Source of the DNA: Natrialba swarupiae
Lineage (GTDB): Archaea; Halobacteriota; Halobacteria; Halobacteriales; Natrialbaceae
Direction of reading: 5' to 3'
DNA length: 64,000 nt
Assembly (NCBI RefSeq): GCF_008245225.1
Contig: NZ_VTAW01000001.1
Location: 186,001 to 250,000, forward strand
Shown here: piece after piece, positions 33,535 to 42,668 of the stretch
How positions within the stretch are numbered: position 1 is the first letter of the stretch
Layout of the letters: each line of letters begins with the position of its first letter
Notes under the pieces: generated by a model
What the model was told of the DNA's origin: nothing
Database searches by the model: none
The model's input: only the letters and a program-made list of their open reading frames with translations
Translations under genes and position numbers: made by a program

Positions 33535-34884
33535 CTACTCTTCGTCGGCGAGCAGTCGATCGACCATCTCGTCGGGGTCGAACCGCTCGAGATCGTCGTA
33601 GCCCTGGCCCACACCGAGAAACAGGATCGGCTTTCCGGTGACGTGGGCGACCGAAATCGCCGCGCCGCCGTTGGAGTCGGCATCCGCTTTCGTCAAAACT
33701 GCGCCGTCGATTTCGGCGGCCTCGTCGAACTCTCGGGCGCGGTTGACGGCGTCCTGGCCGGCGACCGCCTCGTCGACGAACAGCGTCATGTCCGGGTCGA
33801 CGACGCGGTCGATCTTCTCGAGTTGGTCCATCAACCCCTCGTCGGTGTGTAGCCGTCCCGCGGTGTCGCCGAGCACGACGTCGATGTCGTTTGCCTCGGC
33901 GTACTCGACGGCGTCGTAGAGGACGGCAGCGGGGTCGCCACCTTGCTCGTGGCTGATGCACTTCGTCTCGAGTGTGTCGGCGTGTTCCTGGATCTGCTCG
34001 TTCGCGCCGGCGCGGTAGGTGTCCCCGTTTGCCATCACGGTCGAGTATCCCCGTTGCTCGAAGTAGCGACTCAGCTTCGCGATCGACGTCGTCTTCCCGA
34101 CGCCGTTGACGCCGGTGAAGACGATCGTGACGGGCGTGTCCTCGACGGCGATGCGCTCATCGAAGTCGAACTGCCCGACGCTGATGACGTCGTAGATCGC
34201 GTCGCGAAGCGCGTCCTCGACGACATCGCCCGTCGAGGTCGTAAACGTCCGCGTCTCGCCGACGAGTTCGTCGCGGATGTTATCGAGGATCTCCTCGGCG
34301 ACGCCCATCTCGACGTCACTCGAGAGAAGCGCCAGTTCGAGTTCCTGGAGTGGCCCCTCGAGATCGTCCTCTTCGATGACGAACTTCCCTTTGACGAGCG
34401 ACTTCGCCTTCCGGCCGAAGCCGGTCGAGCCGTTGGCGTCGTCTTCGTTCGAGTCGTCGTCCTCGACTGGCTCGTCCGCCTCGGCGGCGTCGGCCGTATC
34501 CGGCTCACCGACTGCGGCGTCGATAGCGTCGGTCTCGCGGGCCGAATCGGACTCGAGGCCTGGGGCGTCTGCCTCTCGTCGGTCGGCGTCCGCCTCGAGG
34601 ACGGCACCGGACTCGGCGTCGGTTGTGGAACCCTCACCTGCTGGGGTGTCCGCGGTCGGCGCTGTCCCCGTGTCGGAACCGGTTTCGTCGGCGGGTAGTT
34701 CGTCCTCGGGAACGTCCGTCTCGCCTTCGCTTTTCCCCTCGAGTTCGTCTTCGTCGACGTCCTCGAGGCTGTCTTCGTCGACGTCCTCGAGGCTGTCTTC
34801 GTCGACGTCCTCGACGTTTTCCTCTGCGGCTTCCTCGGCGTCCTTGCGGAAGCTCCCGAGTTTCTCCTTCAGGTTGTCGAACAT
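33535..34884 (-). CDS. ftsY: Signal recognition particle receptor FtsY
   Basis: 449 residues. The first roughly 160 residues are a very acidic linker with the octapeptide repeat LEDVDEDS. Then comes the NG domain: helical N part (FVIEEDDLEGPLQELELALLSSDVEMGVAEEIL), P-loop TGVNGVGKTTSIAKL, DTYRAGANEQ, DTAGRLHTDEGLMDQL, TKADADSNGGAA and the closing GVGQGYDDLERFDP. It delivers ribosome-nascent-chain/SRP complexes to the membrane. It is the third gene of the rpl18a-pfdA-ftsY unit. Confidence 0.97.
   Translation of the reverse strand: MFDNLKEKLGSFRKDAEEAAEENVEDVDEDSLEDVDEDSLEDVDEDELEGKSEGETDVPEDELPADETGSDTGTAPTADTPAGEGSTTDAESGAVLEADADRREADAPGLESDSARETDAIDAAVGEPDTADAAEADEPVEDDDSNEDDANGSTGFGRKAKSLVKGKFVIEEDDLEGPLQELELALLSSDVEMGVAEEILDNIRDELVGETRTFTTSTGDVVEDALRDAIYDVISVGQFDFDERIAVEDTPVTIVFTGVNGVGKTTSIAKLSRYFEQRGYSTVMANGDTYRAGANEQIQEHADTLETKCISHEQGGDPAAVLYDAVEYAEANDIDVVLGDTAGRLHTDEGLMDQLEKIDRVVDPDMTLFVDEAVAGQDAVNRAREFDEAAEIDGAVLTKADADSNGGAAISVAHVTGKPILFLGVGQGYDDLERFDPDEMVDRLLADEE
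34741..34815 (-). repeat. 24-bp tandem repeat in the acidic linker of ftsY
   Basis: Two exact 24-bp units (34753-34776 and 34777-34800) and partial flanking units encode LEDVDEDS repeats. Being in phase, copy-number change alters linker length only. Confidence 0.85.
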
Positions 34885-34894
34885 GGGGGTCGCC

Positions 34895-35344
34895 TTACTC
34901 GTCGAGGCCCTGCTCTTGACCCAGTTGCTGCATCTGCTGTTGCATCGCCTGCTGTTGGAGCTGTTGTGCCTGCTGTTCGAGTTCGGAGCTCTCGGACTCG
35001 AGTTCGGCTATCTGCTCGTTTACCTCGCTGATCTGCCCGTCGAGGTTCTCCTTCTTGCTCTCGAGGGCCTCGACTGCGCCGTCCTGTTCGAACTCGGCCG
35101 CGTAGTCGGCGCCGAGTTCGACGATCGCCTCGTCGATGTCCTCGACCGTCGCGCGGAGGTAGGCGCCGCCGCCGATCGGCACCTGGACAGTGGAGCCGGT
35201 CTCGAGCGTCTCGAGGGCGTCGATCGCCTCGTCGGCTTCGGACTTCTCGGTCTGGAGACCCTCGACGTTGTTCTGTAGGGCTTCGATCTGCTCCTGGATT
35301 TCCTGGAGCTCCTGGGAGAGCTGCTGGAGTTGCTGTTGGCTCAT
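34895..35344 (-). CDS. pfdA: Prefoldin alpha subunit
   Basis: 149 residues: two long coiled-coil arms (1-45 and about 90-145, rich in Q, E and L) with the beta-hairpin core between them (GSTVQVPIGGGAYLRATV). Two alpha and four beta subunits form the prefoldin hexamer that passes unfolded proteins to the thermosome. The glutamine-rich end QQLQQQAMQQQMQQ is noteworthy but common in haloarchaeal homologues. The start overlaps the rpl18a stop by ATGA. Confidence 0.95.
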   Translation of the reverse strand: MSQQQLQQLSQELQEIQEQIEALQNNVEGLQTEKSEADEAIDALETLETGSTVQVPIGGGAYLRATVEDIDEAIVELGADYAAEFEQDGAVEALESKKENLDGQISEVNEQIAELESESSELEQQAQQLQQQAMQQQMQQLGQEQGLDE

Positions 35345-35517
35345 CGCTGCTCGACCTCCTCGAGGTCGATCTGGGTTCGTTTGAGTCCGTGTCGACTGCC
35401 GAGCTGCGAGAGGGCGTGCTCGCGGGCGACGTCCTCGTTTTCGGCGTCGATCGTCGTCTCGAACTCGGCGAAGTCGTCGCGGTTCTTGAACCGACCGGTG
35501 ACCGTAAATTGACTCAT
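35341..35517 (-). CDS. rpl18a: Large-subunit ribosomal protein L18Ae (LX)
   Basis: 58 residues, MSQFTVTGRFKNRDDFAEFE, then DAENEDVAREHALSQLGSRHGLKRTQIDLEEVEQR, the typical archaeal LX/L18Ae protein of the 50S subunit. The ATG at 35517 is used instead of the one at 35526. In many archaea this gene follows tif6 and rpl31e; those are not upstream here, so this cluster starts at rpl18a. Confidence 0.92.
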   Translation of the reverse strand: MSQFTVTGRFKNRDDFAEFETTIDAENEDVAREHALSQLGSRHGLKRTQIDLEEVEQR

Positions 35518-35690
35518 GGCTCTCACTCCGGCAGGCAGTCGGAAGAATCTTCCCTTCCGTCGGAGCGCTGATCGGTGGTCTCGTCGATTCCCTCGGACGG
35601 GTGGTCCGTCGGCTCTCGTCGCCGGTTGGTGGGGCGTTCGCGTCTGACGTTGGCCAAACGGTTTTGTTCGCCGCCACCGACGACCTCGGT

Positions 35691-36002
35691 ATGGGCGAGA
35701 TCGATCCCGACGACCTGTTGCCGAGTCCGCGGATGCGTGAGGGCGTCCTCGAGGGAGACGTTACGCAGATCCATCGGGGCCACCAGTACGCCGAGGTGGG
35801 CGAGACGTTCGTGATCGACGACGAAACGTTCGAGGTGACCGACGTGACAGAGCGCACGCTCGGCGATCTGACCGACGACGACGCACGGGCGGAGGGAATG
35901 GAGAGCCTCGAGGCGTACGAACGCCTGCTCGAGCGCGCCCACGAGAACTTCACGTGGGACGACGACAGCGAGGTCGTCCGCCACCGGTTCGAACGTCGGT
36001 AG
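35691..36002 (+). CDS. ASCH-domain protein
   Basis: 103 residues with the ASCH fold pattern: LLPSPRMREGVLEGDVTQIHRGHQYAEVGETFVIDDETFEVTDV, then RTLGDLTDDDARAEGM and AHENFTWDDDSEVVRHRFER. ASCH proteins are PUA-like and are thought to bind RNA. The ATG at 35691 fits relatives; upstream in-frame codons from 35601 are not conserved-looking. Monocistronic. Confidence 0.87.
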   Translation: MGEIDPDDLLPSPRMREGVLEGDVTQIHRGHQYAEVGETFVIDDETFEVTDVTERTLGDLTDDDARAEGMESLEAYERLLERAHENFTWDDDSEVVRHRFERR

Positions 36003-36010
36003 TGGCGTTT

Positions 36011-36031
36011 CATACGGACTACTGTACCGAT
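36011..36031 (+). repeat. Variant of the dispersed ATACGGA motif
   Basis: CATACGGACTACTGTACCGAT lies 8 bp after the ASCH gene stop. A related GCTGACGGACAGTA occurs at 36074 and again at 54339. Confidence 0.4.
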
Positions 36032-36246
36032 GTACCGCCCCAATCGCCACACGGGTCGCGGTTGTGCCGGAGCTGACGGACAGTAAACTGTCTCACTCGT
36101 CAGTCGATGCGTCAGATACACCAGCCCGCGGTGGGGAACCGAACCCGCAAAAAAGCAGGAACTCGTCTCGGTGTTCGAGCCGAACCGCGACGATTCGAAC
36201 GATCGTCGTCTCGAGGCCCCTCTCTTGGATGGCCTATCTTCGGCGC

Positions 36247-37053
36247 TTACTGCGCCCCGGTTCCCTCGGGAATTAGCCGCCTGTAGTAGGCGGTGTGGAC
36301 CGTATAGAGGTACGAGTAGACGAGGCCGGTGAGGACGACTCCCGCGAAGAGCGTGATCGCGTACCCGACCGACTCGCCGACCCCGTCGACGAGACCGGGT
36401 TCGACCAGCGCGAACTCGAGGCCGATGAGCGGCATGAACGCGACCATACTGACTCCGATCCAGAGGATCGAGTAGCCGACGACGCTCAGCAGGTTCGATC
36501 GGACGAGATCGACGCTTCGCGAGAACGAGTCGAACGCCCGCCTGTTCTCGACGACGATCGCCGTGTTGTAAAACTGCAAGAACAGGAACACGGCGAAGAC
36601 GAACAGGAAGATCGCAAGCATCCCGAGGATTGCGAGACCGACCACCACCAGTCCGGCCGCTCCAGCGTCCGCACCTCCGACGCCGATCCCGAGTGCAACG
36701 CCGAAGATCGCGACGAACATCCCGACGAACGCGATGGTGAACACCATCACTCCGAACAGAATCGATGCGCCGAGCAACGAGATGTAGTGTGCCTTTCCGG
36801 TCTCCGTGAGCCGTGAAAGCGTCGTCGTCGACCCCTCGAGCGCCTCGAGGGCCATGCCGATGATGCCGCCAAGTAGAAACGGCGACAGGAGGAGCGCGAC
36901 GACGAAACCGACTGCCATCGCGATCCACGAGTCGATGAGTCCGCCTGCGGACGCCAGTTGACCGGCGACTGCGAGGAGCAGACCGCCGAGCAGTATGACG
37001 GGGTTCTCGCGGAGGACGGTCCAACCGTCTCGAAACGCGGGGATTACTGCCAT
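36247..37053 (-). CDS. Multi-pass membrane protein (DUF7847-like)
   Basis: 268 residues with about six membrane helices. It starts MAVIPAFRDGWTVLRENPVILLGGLLL; a glycine/alanine-rich helix group in the middle (VGMFVAIFGVALGIGVGGADAG) precedes NRRAFDSFSRSVDLVRSNLLSVVGYS and a final YTVHTAYYRRLIP. This is the pattern of a common haloarchaeal membrane family of unknown function. Single gene, opposite to the ASCH gene. Confidence 0.85.
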   Translation of the reverse strand: MAVIPAFRDGWTVLRENPVILLGGLLLAVAGQLASAGGLIDSWIAMAVGFVVALLLSPFLLGGIIGMALEALEGSTTTLSRLTETGKAHYISLLGASILFGVMVFTIAFVGMFVAIFGVALGIGVGGADAGAAGLVVVGLAILGMLAIFLFVFAVFLFLQFYNTAIVVENRRAFDSFSRSVDLVRSNLLSVVGYSILWIGVSMVAFMPLIGLEFALVEPGLVDGVGESVGYAITLFAGVVLTGLVYSYLYTVHTAYYRRLIPEGTGAQ

Positions 37054-37180
37054 TGCACTCGAGGATACGCAACCCGTCTACATAGCCGCGACGAAGACTC
37101 AAACTCCGTTTTGAGTCACGAACGGTGGGTAGCTCGTCGGGTTGCCGGAGAATCGTCCGTTGGAAATCGCGACACCGATC

Positions 37181-39184
37181 TCAGGTATCGATGGCGTCGA
37201 CGCCGCGGAACGCAAACGCCGTCCCGTCCTCGTCCTCGGCGACGCCGAGGTCCCAGCCGTGGGCGTCGGCGACGCGTTCGACGACCTCGAGTTGGGTGCC
37301 GGTGTCGTCGGCGTCGACCAGCAACTCGGCATTGGGGTCGGTTCGACCGTTCTCGTCGGAGCTAGGCCGGTGTCCGGCGACGTAGAAGCCGTCGTCCGTC
37401 GCGCCGACGGTGACCGTAACGGTACCCGCGGCGTCCGCGCTCACCCACGACGGCGTGTTCGCGTGTTCGATCTCGATCGCCGCCTGGAGGACGTGTTCGA
37501 ACAGCTCTCGCATCTGCTCGCGGTCGGCCGCGACGAGGAGGTCGTCTTCGGTGACGAGTTTGGCGTCCGCGGTGTCGGCACCGATCCACGCGCGGTGTGC
37601 CATCTCCCGGATCCCGGCCGGCTCCGTCTCGAGGTCGGTCCCGGCGACGTCGGTCAGCGCCTCGAAGAACTCAGAGAGTTGTTCGTGGGCGTTCTCGACC
37701 ATCTCGAAGTGTTCGCGGCTGCCGGTCTTCTCCGCGAGTTCAAGATATCCTCGAGCGGCGTTCAGCGGCGTCCGCGTCTCGTCTTCGACCAGTTCGGCGA
37801 TCGTCTCGAGTCGATCCGAGATGGCCGCCAACTCCCGTCTTCGACGGCGCGATTCGGTGACGTCCTCGTGGACCAACAGCCCGTCGCCCGACCCGTCTCC
37901 GTCATCCGTCTCGAGGGGAACGACCGTCAGGACGAACTCGCGAACGCCGTCGACGGTCTCGCGTCGACACGAGAGTCTGTGCTGTTCGTTCGCCTGGACC
38001 GCCTCGCGCAACGAGGTTCGCTCCTCTATGAGGCCGTTCGGGATCGCGTACTCGGCGACCGGAACGCCCGTGAGCGCCTCGGCGTCGTCACCGAAGACTG
38101 CCTCGTGTGGATCGTTGACGTCGGCGACGACCGCCCGGCCGTCCTCGAGTTCGTACCGGATCGTCGGCTCGGAGAGGCTCGCGACCACCGAGACGAGGTC
38201 GTTCCGGTCGGTCTCGAGTCGGTTTCGGTCGTTGACGAGCCGGTTGTACTGCTCGACGATCCGGTCGCGTTCGCGTTGTAACCGATCACGCTCGTTGCTG
38301 ATCCCCGTCTCGGTCCAGTTGCGCTCGAGGATCGACTCGGCGGTTTCACACAGTCCCTCGAGCAACGCGAGATCCGTCGCGTCGAAGGCGTCGGGAAGCT
38401 CCGAGGCGACGTAGAGCACGCCGACGTCGCCGACCGGAACGCAACACAGCGATCGGGCGTGCTCGAACGGGGGGTCGACCGCCTCGAGCTCGTCGACATC
38501 CGCGATTCGGATGGACTGGCGGGCTCGGAACGCTGCACTGAGCGGGTCGTCGAGCGGCGTCGACCCGAGTTGGTCGTCGGGGACGGCCGACGAGACTGCA
38601 CGCGATACGAGTTCACCGAAGTTGATCGTCGCGACCCAGCAGTACTCGAAGCCGAGCACGTCGACCGTGCCGTCGACGAGCCGATCGAACAGCCGGTCGC
38701 GTTCCCGACACGTCGCGATGGCCGCCGTCGTCTCGAGGATAGCCGTTCCCGTCTCTCTCCCTCGGTCGCGAAGCTGGGGGTTTCTCGACCGACCGTCGCC
38801 GTGACAGTGCCAGCTGATCTCGTCGACCAGGTGCACAGGCGCGTCCGCCGTCCCCCGGCGAACGTAGCCGTCGACGCCGCCACTCGAGCGGGACGCCGTC
38901 TGTCCGTCGGCGTAGAGGATGAACGGCGTAGACCCGCTGGCGTCGACAGCTTCGGAGAGTCGGGTGTCGTCCGGATCGACCGAGCCCGCGTAGACGACGC
39001 AGTCGACTTCCGGCGTCCACTCACGGATGCGATCGACTGACGCCGTCGGGTGAACCGTCCGCTCCGGCCCTTCGCGAATCGACTCGATCGCATCCGCTCC
39101 GTCGCGGGCGTCTGCTTCCGTCGCGGCTACGTAGAGGATCAAAAGCGGCCGCGGCTGCGGTGTCGGGTGTACCATCGATGTCAT
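37181..39184 (-). CDS. GAF/PAS sensor with degenerate histidine-kinase core
   Basis: 667 residues. The N terminus is a receiver-like domain without a clear phosphoacceptor. A GAF domain (FEYCWVATINFGELVSRAV to PVGDVGVLYVASELP), a coiled coil rich in ER, RD and ND, and a PAS domain with PAC (CRRETVDGVREFVLTV) follow. The kinase part keeps TRTPLNAARGYLELA, but the expected S-H-D/E is E-D-E, so the phosphoacceptor His is absent. The ATPase part also lacks a normal N box (FEHVLQAAIE). It is probably a non-kinase sensor or scaffold. Start at 39184; 39175 is also possible. Confidence 0.85.
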   Translation of the reverse strand: MTSMVHPTPQPRPLLILYVAATEADARDGADAIESIREGPERTVHPTASVDRIREWTPEVDCVVYAGSVDPDDTRLSEAVDASGSTPFILYADGQTASRSSGGVDGYVRRGTADAPVHLVDEISWHCHGDGRSRNPQLRDRGRETGTAILETTAAIATCRERDRLFDRLVDGTVDVLGFEYCWVATINFGELVSRAVSSAVPDDQLGSTPLDDPLSAAFRARQSIRIADVDELEAVDPPFEHARSLCCVPVGDVGVLYVASELPDAFDATDLALLEGLCETAESILERNWTETGISNERDRLQRERDRIVEQYNRLVNDRNRLETDRNDLVSVVASLSEPTIRYELEDGRAVVADVNDPHEAVFGDDAEALTGVPVAEYAIPNGLIEERTSLREAVQANEQHRLSCRRETVDGVREFVLTVVPLETDDGDGSGDGLLVHEDVTESRRRRRELAAISDRLETIAELVEDETRTPLNAARGYLELAEKTGSREHFEMVENAHEQLSEFFEALTDVAGTDLETEPAGIREMAHRAWIGADTADAKLVTEDDLLVAADREQMRELFEHVLQAAIEIEHANTPSWVSADAAGTVTVTVGATDDGFYVAGHRPSSDENGRTDPNAELLVDADDTGTQLEVVERVADAHGWDLGVAEDEDGTAFAFRGVDAIDT

Positions 39185-39380
39185 CGGATCCACTCGTTCG
39201 TCTGTACGTACTGTCCGGATGACCACGATAAAATTCTGCTGGGCGTTTCGAGTCGTGAGGGCGGGCGATTGCCGGAAACTTTCGTCTCCTAACGATCATC
39301 GATTCGACGATCGTCTTGACACGTGCTTGCGAGACGCCCAGCCGCTGGGTCGATCCTCGCCGGCTGAACGTTACGGAACT

Positions 39381-39387
39381 GTTTTAG
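39381..39387 (+). promoter_or_regulatory. TATA-like box of alaS
   Basis: ACTGTTTTAGG is centred about 29 nt before the alaS ATG, which indicates a leaderless transcript. Confidence 0.5.
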
Positions 39388-39412
39388 GCGCTGGCTGGTC
39401 AATAGACGTACA

Positions 39413-42187
39413 ATGAGCGAACTGGCGGACGAATACCGACTCGAGTACTTCGAGGAGGAAGGATTCGTGCGAAAGGAGTGTCCCGAGTGTGGGAATCACT
39501 TCTGGACGCGCGACGAGGACCGGGTGACCTGTGGCGAACCGCCGTGTGAGGAGTACGACTTCATCGACAACCCGGGCTTCGACGAGGAGTACAGTCTCGA
39601 GGAGATGCGCGAGGTGTTTCTCTCCTTTTTCGAGGACCACGACCACGAGCGCATCGAGCCCTACCCCGTCGCGGCCAACCGCTGGCGCGACGACGTCTTG
39701 CTCACGCAGGCGTCGATCTACGATTTCCAGCCGCTCGTGACCAGCGGCGAGACGCCGCCACCGGCGAACCCGCTTACGGTCTCTCAGCCCTGCATCCGGA
39801 TGCAGGACATCGACAACGTCGGCAAGACGGGTCGGCACACGATGGCCTTCGAGATGATGGCTCATCACGCGTTCAACGCCCAGGAGGAGGTCGGCGACGC
39901 CTACGCCTACGAGGGCGAAGTCTACTGGAAGAGCCGGACCGTCGAACTCTGTGACGAACTGCTCGAGTCGCTTGGCGCGGACATCACCGACGTCACCTAC
40001 ATCGAGGACCCGTGGGTCGGCGGCGGCAACGCCGGCCCCGCGATCGAGGTTATCTACCGCGGGCTCGAGCTCGCGACGCTGGTCTTCATGTGCATGGAGC
40101 AGGACCCCGACGGCGAGTACGAACTCAAAGACGGGAACACCTACTCGTTCATGGACACGTACATCGTCGACACGGGCTACGGGTTAGAGCGTTGGACCTG
40201 GATGAGCCAGGGGACGCCAACGGTGTACGAGGCGATCTACCCCGAGATGATCGCGTTCCTGCGGGACAACGCGGGAATCTCCCACACCGACGAGGAGTCG
40301 GAACTCGTCGGCCGTGCCGCCCGCCTCTCAGGCAATCTGGACATCGACGACGTCGACGATGTCGAGGCTGCCCGTGGCGACATCGCCGATCAGCTGGGCG
40401 TCTCCGTCGACGAACTGCGCGACCTCGTCGAGCCCTTAGAGGACGTTTACGCCATCGCCGACCACTGTCGCACCCTCGCGTACATGCTCGGTGACGGTAT
40501 CGTCCCCTCGAACGTCGGGACGGGCTATCTCGCCCGGATGGTCCTTCGTCGAACGAAACGACTCTGTGACAACGTCGGCGTCGACGCGCCGCTGGACGAA
40601 CTCGTCGACATGCAGGCCGAACGGCTGGGCTACGAGAACCGCGATACGATCCGCGATATCGTCCGTACCGAGGTCGAGAAGTACCGCGAGACCTTGGAAC
40701 GGGGCGGCCGTCGCGTCGAACAGCTGGCCGAGGAGTACGCCAAAAGAGACGAGCCGATTCCGACCGACGAACTCATCGAACTCTACGACTCCCACGGCAT
40801 CCAGCCCGATATGGTCGAGGAGATCGCTGCCGAAGCAGGCGCAGACGTCGCCGTTCCCGACGATTTCTACAGCCTCGTCGCCCAGCGCCACGACACCCCC
40901 GACACCGGTGAGGAGACGGCCGACGAGGCCGACGAACGGTTCGAGGACCTCCCCAAGACGGAGAAACTCTACTATGACGACCAGCAGCGAACGCAGTTCG
41001 AAGCGGTCGTTCTGGACGTCTTCGAGCGCGAGGAGGGGTACGATGTCGTCCTCGATCAGACGATGTTCTATCCCGAAGGCGGTGGTCAGCCTGCGGACAC
41101 GGGGACGCTCTCGACCGACGACATCTCCGTCGAGGTGAGGGATGTCCAGATCGAAGACGGCGTCGTCCTCCACCGAACCGACGAGGATCCGGGCAAAGGC
41201 GACTTCGTCAACGGACGGGTCGACACCGCCCGTCGCAGACAGCTGATGCGCCACCACACGGCGACCCACATCGTCATCCACGCCGCCCGCGAGGTACTCG
41301 GCGACCACGTCCGCCAGGCCGGCGCACAGAAGGGCGTCGACTCCTCGCGGATCGACCTCCGCCACTACGACCGGATCGACCGGGAGACGATCAAAACGAT
41401 CGAACGCGTCGCCAACGAGATCGTCATGGAGAACACATCGGTCACCCAGGAGTGGCCGGACCGCCACGAAGCCGAGGCCGAACACGGCTTCGGGCTCTAC
41501 CAGGGCGGGATCCCGCCGGGCGAACAGATTCGGCTCATCCACGTCGCCGAGGACGTCCAGGCCTGTGGCGGCACCCACGTCGCCCGGACCGGCGACATCG
41601 GCGCGATCAAGGTTCTGAACACGGAGCGCGTCCAGGACGGCGTCGAGCGCATCACGTTCGCCGCCGGCGAAGCCGCCCTCGAGGGTACCCAGGAGAACGA
41701 GGACGCCCTCTACGAGGCAGCCGAGATCCTCGACGTCTCGCCGGAGGACGTTCCCGCGACCGCGGAACGGTTCTTCGAGGAGTGGAAAGACCGCGGCAAG
41801 CGCATCGAGGAGCTGAAAGAACAACTCGCCGCGGCCCGCGCCGGCGGCGGTGGCGACGCCGAGGAGGTCGACGTCGGCGACGCGTCGGCGGTCGTCGACC
41901 GGATCGACGCCGACATGGACGAACTGCGTGCGACCGCAAACGCGATCAGCGAGGAAGGTACCATCGCTGTCCTCGGTAGCGGGGCGAGCGGCGCGCAGTT
42001 CGTCGTCTCCGTGCCCGACGGTATTGGGGTCAACGCCGGCGAAGTTGTCGGCGAACTCGCCGCCAAAGTCGGCGGCGGCGGTGGCGGGCCGCCAGATTTT
42101 GCACAGGGTGGTGGCCCCGACGTCGACGCCTTAGACGACGCACTCGAGGACGCACCCGACGTGTTGCGCCAGGTCCAGGACGCCTGA
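39413..42187 (+). CDS. alaS: Alanyl-tRNA synthetase
   Basis: 924 residues. A zinc-ribbon-like N terminus ([23 protein letters not shown]) is typical of archaeal AlaRS. The class II catalytic domain has [19 protein letters not shown]-type motif 2 and [13 protein letters not shown]-type motif 3 regions. The editing domain has [10 protein letters not shown] and [13 protein letters not shown], which clears Ser and Gly mischarging. The C-terminal C-Ala domain has a coiled coil and [14 protein letters not shown]. Full length. Confidence 0.97.
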   Translation: MSELADEYRLEYFEEEGFVRKECPECGNHFWTRDEDRVTCGEPPCEEYDFIDNPGFDEEYSLEEMREVFLSFFEDHDHERIEPYPVAANRWRDDVLLTQASIYDFQPLVTSGETPPPANPLTVSQPCIRMQDIDNVGKTGRHTMAFEMMAHHAFNAQEEVGDAYAYEGEVYWKSRTVELCDELLESLGADITDVTYIEDPWVGGGNAGPAIEVIYRGLELATLVFMCMEQDPDGEYELKDGNTYSFMDTYIVDTGYGLERWTWMSQGTPTVYEAIYPEMIAFLRDNAGISHTDEESELVGRAARLSGNLDIDDVDDVEAARGDIADQLGVSVDELRDLVEPLEDVYAIADHCRTLAYMLGDGIVPSNVGTGYLARMVLRRTKRLCDNVGVDAPLDELVDMQAERLGYENRDTIRDIVRTEVEKYRETLERGGRRVEQLAEEYAKRDEPIPTDELIELYDSHGIQPDMVEEIAAEAGADVAVPDDFYSLVAQRHDTPDTGEETADEADERFEDLPKTEKLYYDDQQRTQFEAVVLDVFEREEGYDVVLDQTMFYPEGGGQPADTGTLSTDDISVEVRDVQIEDGVVLHRTDEDPGKGDFVNGRVDTARRRQLMRHHTATHIVIHAAREVLGDHVRQAGAQKGVDSSRIDLRHYDRIDRETIKTIERVANEIVMENTSVTQEWPDRHEAEAEHGFGLYQGGIPPGEQIRLIHVAEDVQACGGTHVARTGDIGAIKVLNTERVQDGVERITFAAGEAALEGTQENEDALYEAAEILDVSPEDVPATAERFFEEWKDRGKRIEELKEQLAAARAGGGGDAEEVDVGDASAVVDRIDADMDELRATANAISEEGTIAVLGSGASGAQFVVSVPDGIGVNAGEVVGELAAKVGGGGGGPPDFAQGGGPDVDALDDALEDAPDVLRQVQDA

Positions 42188-42296
42188 TCGGACGGGGATG
42201 CGAACCGCGGTTGGATCTCGAGCGAGGGAGATGGCGCAGTTCGAACCGGTCGTCGGAGGGACAAGTTTACCTTGTTCGGGTGGCTTCTCGACGGTA

Positions 42297-42545
42297 ATGA
42301 CATCGTCTGCGCCCGAACTACTCGCAGAACTGTTCCCGTTGCTCGTCTATACGATTCTCGCAGGCGTCCTGACCGCTGGCGGAATCGCCGCGGAGTACGC
42401 AAGCGTCCAGCACCTCGGAAGCGGAGAACTCATGAGTGCCCTCTGGCTCGCCGCCATCGGTGCAATCATGCTCTACGCCGGCGTCTACGGCCTGGCGTAC
42501 AAGAAAGTCCTCGCTCGAGTGCTCGTCTCGAGTGGGCGCCGGTAA
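42297..42545 (+). CDS. Small two-helix membrane protein
   Basis: 82 residues: two membrane helices (about 9-30 and 45-65) with a short loop VQHLGSGELMSALW and a basic tail. GTTTACC at about 42267 lies 27 nt before the ATG. Upstream in-frame codons from 42198 are not protein-like. It sits between alaS and ileS on the same strand. Function unknown. Confidence 0.75.
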   Translation: MTSSAPELLAELFPLLVYTILAGVLTAGGIAAEYASVQHLGSGELMSALWLAAIGAIMLYAGVYGLAYKKVLARVLVSSGRR

Positions 42546-42668
42546 CCGATTCGAGTCGACGATCGGCTGCTGTACCGCAAGCACCACCGCTCTCTCGAGT
42601 TCACACCGGACGTAACGGTCTAGCACAGGACCGATTCCCCTTTACTCTCGGAGCGAATCACCTCACGT

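Noticed and set aside
36112-36160. GTGGGGAACCGAACCCGC looked at as a third tRNA 3' end
   Set aside because: No acceptor, D or anticodon stem can be built around it.
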